Below the pieces are notes generated by a model. It was given only the letters and a program-made list of their open reading frames with translations, was not told the origin of the DNA and did no database searches. A DNA stretch of 64,000 nt from an uncultured Oxalobacteraceae bacterium (lineage in GTDB: Bacteria; Pseudomonadota; Gammaproteobacteria; Burkholderiales; Burkholderiaceae_D): NCBI GenBank assembly GCA_903893945.1, contig CAITOF010000057.1, forward strand, positions 1 through 64,000. The letters run 5' to 3'. The translations under genes and the position numbers were made by a program. Of the stretch, positions 63,398 to 64,000 are shown in pieces (within the stretch, counting starts at the first letter, position 1; every line of letters starts with the position of its first letter).

Positions 63398-64000
63398 TCA
63401 GACCAGTTTCAGATCGGCTCTCAGCTGCAGAAGTGTTAAATGGTCGGCGCCGCCGGCTTCCTCGAGTTGTGCCGGAAATACCGCCCAGGCCTCTTCGCCG
63501 TAGGTATGCCACCATTCGTAGGTCATTTTCTGTACCGTGCCCCAGGTCACGACATAAAACCCGGTTCGGTCATAGCCCACGATCGGCACCGCGTGCCCAC
63601 CCAGCGGCACGTCTTTTTTCCAGTCACGCACCAGCGACCAGGGCTGCTTCTGTTTCCACTGCTGATCGGCGCTTTTGGTGAGCTGGACACCGGCGTACAC
63701 CAGTCCATACAGATAGGTAGCCTGTTTGATCAGGCCGATGTCGTGCACATTGATCGGGGTATAGCCCAGTATCCGGTTACCCCACAAGCCGGTACGATGC
63801 CACTTCTTCAGAACCTCAGACTGTATCAAGCCGGCCATGTCGGCACCCCGTGTCAGTTTCAGGTATTCGTCGACTATCATGGAGGTCAGCGGTACAGGAT
63901 TGGACTGGTGCGTAAGGATATTCCAGAAATGGATGGCATGCGCCGCAGCCGCCATGGTGCAGTCGCCATAATGCGCATTCCCGTCCAGCGGCCACCGGTC
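63398..64000 (-). CDS. Papain-like cysteine peptidase-type protein, cut by window edge
   Basis: Reads into the window from the right end; the N-terminus lies beyond 64000 because the frame stays open there (…GNAHYGDCTMAAAAHAIHFW). The Cys in YGDCTMAAAAHAI occupies the nucleophile position and GGHAVPIVGYDRTGFYVVTWG supplies the His and the following aromatic-Gly end typical of papain-fold peptidases. The 201 residues seen cover most of the domain. An internal ATG at 63955 would remove the Cys and is not the start. Substrate and exact family are unknown. Confidence 0.7.
   Translation of the reverse strand, partial: DRWPLDGNAHYGDCTMAAAAHAIHFWNILTHQSNPVPLTSMIVDEYLKLTRGADMAGLIQSEVLKKWHRTGLWGNRILGYTPINVHDIGLIKQATYLYGLVYAGVQLTKSADQQWKQKQPWSLVRDWKKDVPLGGHAVPIVGYDRTGFYVVTWGTVQKMTYEWWHTYGEEAWAVFPAQLEEAGGADHLTLLQLRADLKLV

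Noticed and set aside
1-64000. CRISPR arrays, insertion sequences, integrases, rRNA or tRNA genes
   Set aside because: None seen: no regularly spaced repeats, transposase or recombinase motifs, terminal inverted repeats or complete cloverleaf.

Overview
The window reads as chromosomal DNA of a Gram-negative betaproteobacterium, most likely in or near the Nitrosomonadales. This is inferred from gene order and protein similarity recalled from memory; no database was searched. Supporting signs are the kdsD-kdsC-lptC-lptA-lptB-rpoN-hpf run, pilMNOPQ followed by shikimate genes, the ATP-grasp type glutamate-cysteine ligase, and a short regulatory PTS (EIIA-HPr-EI). The DNA is moderately GC-rich and densely coded. 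I found no rRNA, tRNA, CRISPR array, transposase or prophage gene.

Layout. 1-5740: LPS precursor synthesis and export operon with rpoN and hpf, preceded by a sigma54-like site and closed by a clear intrinsic terminator. 5805-7946: a 3-hydroxyisobutyryl-CoA hydrolase-like protein and a YXWGXW-repeat secreted protein. 8014-18432 (minus strand): pilMNOPQ, a 47-residue lipoprotein, a large Ig-like lipoprotein, a fused AroK-AroB and a dGTPase-like protein, probably one transcript. 18700-23448: two tandem class A penicillin-binding proteins. 23455-32688: mixed housekeeping genes (cyaY, lptM, an acyltransferase, msrPQ, a DNA methyltransferase, an orphan response regulator, hemA, prfA, dsbB, prmC).

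32716-46468 (minus strand) is the most unusual part: seven closely packed genes encoding a membrane b-type cytochrome-like protein, a membrane-anchored decaheme cytochrome, a lipoprotein with two HbpS/GlcG-like domains, an outer-membrane beta-barrel, a 1247-residue decaheme cytochrome fused to LVIVD-like beta-propeller repeats, a 4-5 heme cytochrome, and a soluble flavoprotein carrying two cyclic-nucleotide-binding domains and four ferredoxin-like Cys clusters. Together they could form an electron path from the quinone pool through periplasm and outer membrane, with a cytoplasmic redox or sensing partner. It looks like a porin-cytochrome conduit but its composition is not that of the classical Mtr or Pio systems.

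46682-57109: a patatin/Omp85-type exported lipase, a DUF885 protein, a possible ferritin-like protein, an MFS transporter, a zinc-ribbon thioredoxin-like protein, a solute-binding protein, an ASCH-domain protein, a D,D-carboxypeptidase, a hydrolase and a thioredoxin-fold [2Fe-2S] ferredoxin. 57525-63360: glutathione synthesis (gshA, gshB), then PTS EIIA, HPr and EI, then a sugar-binding-like periplasmic protein. The right edge cuts a papain-like protein gene on the minus strand.
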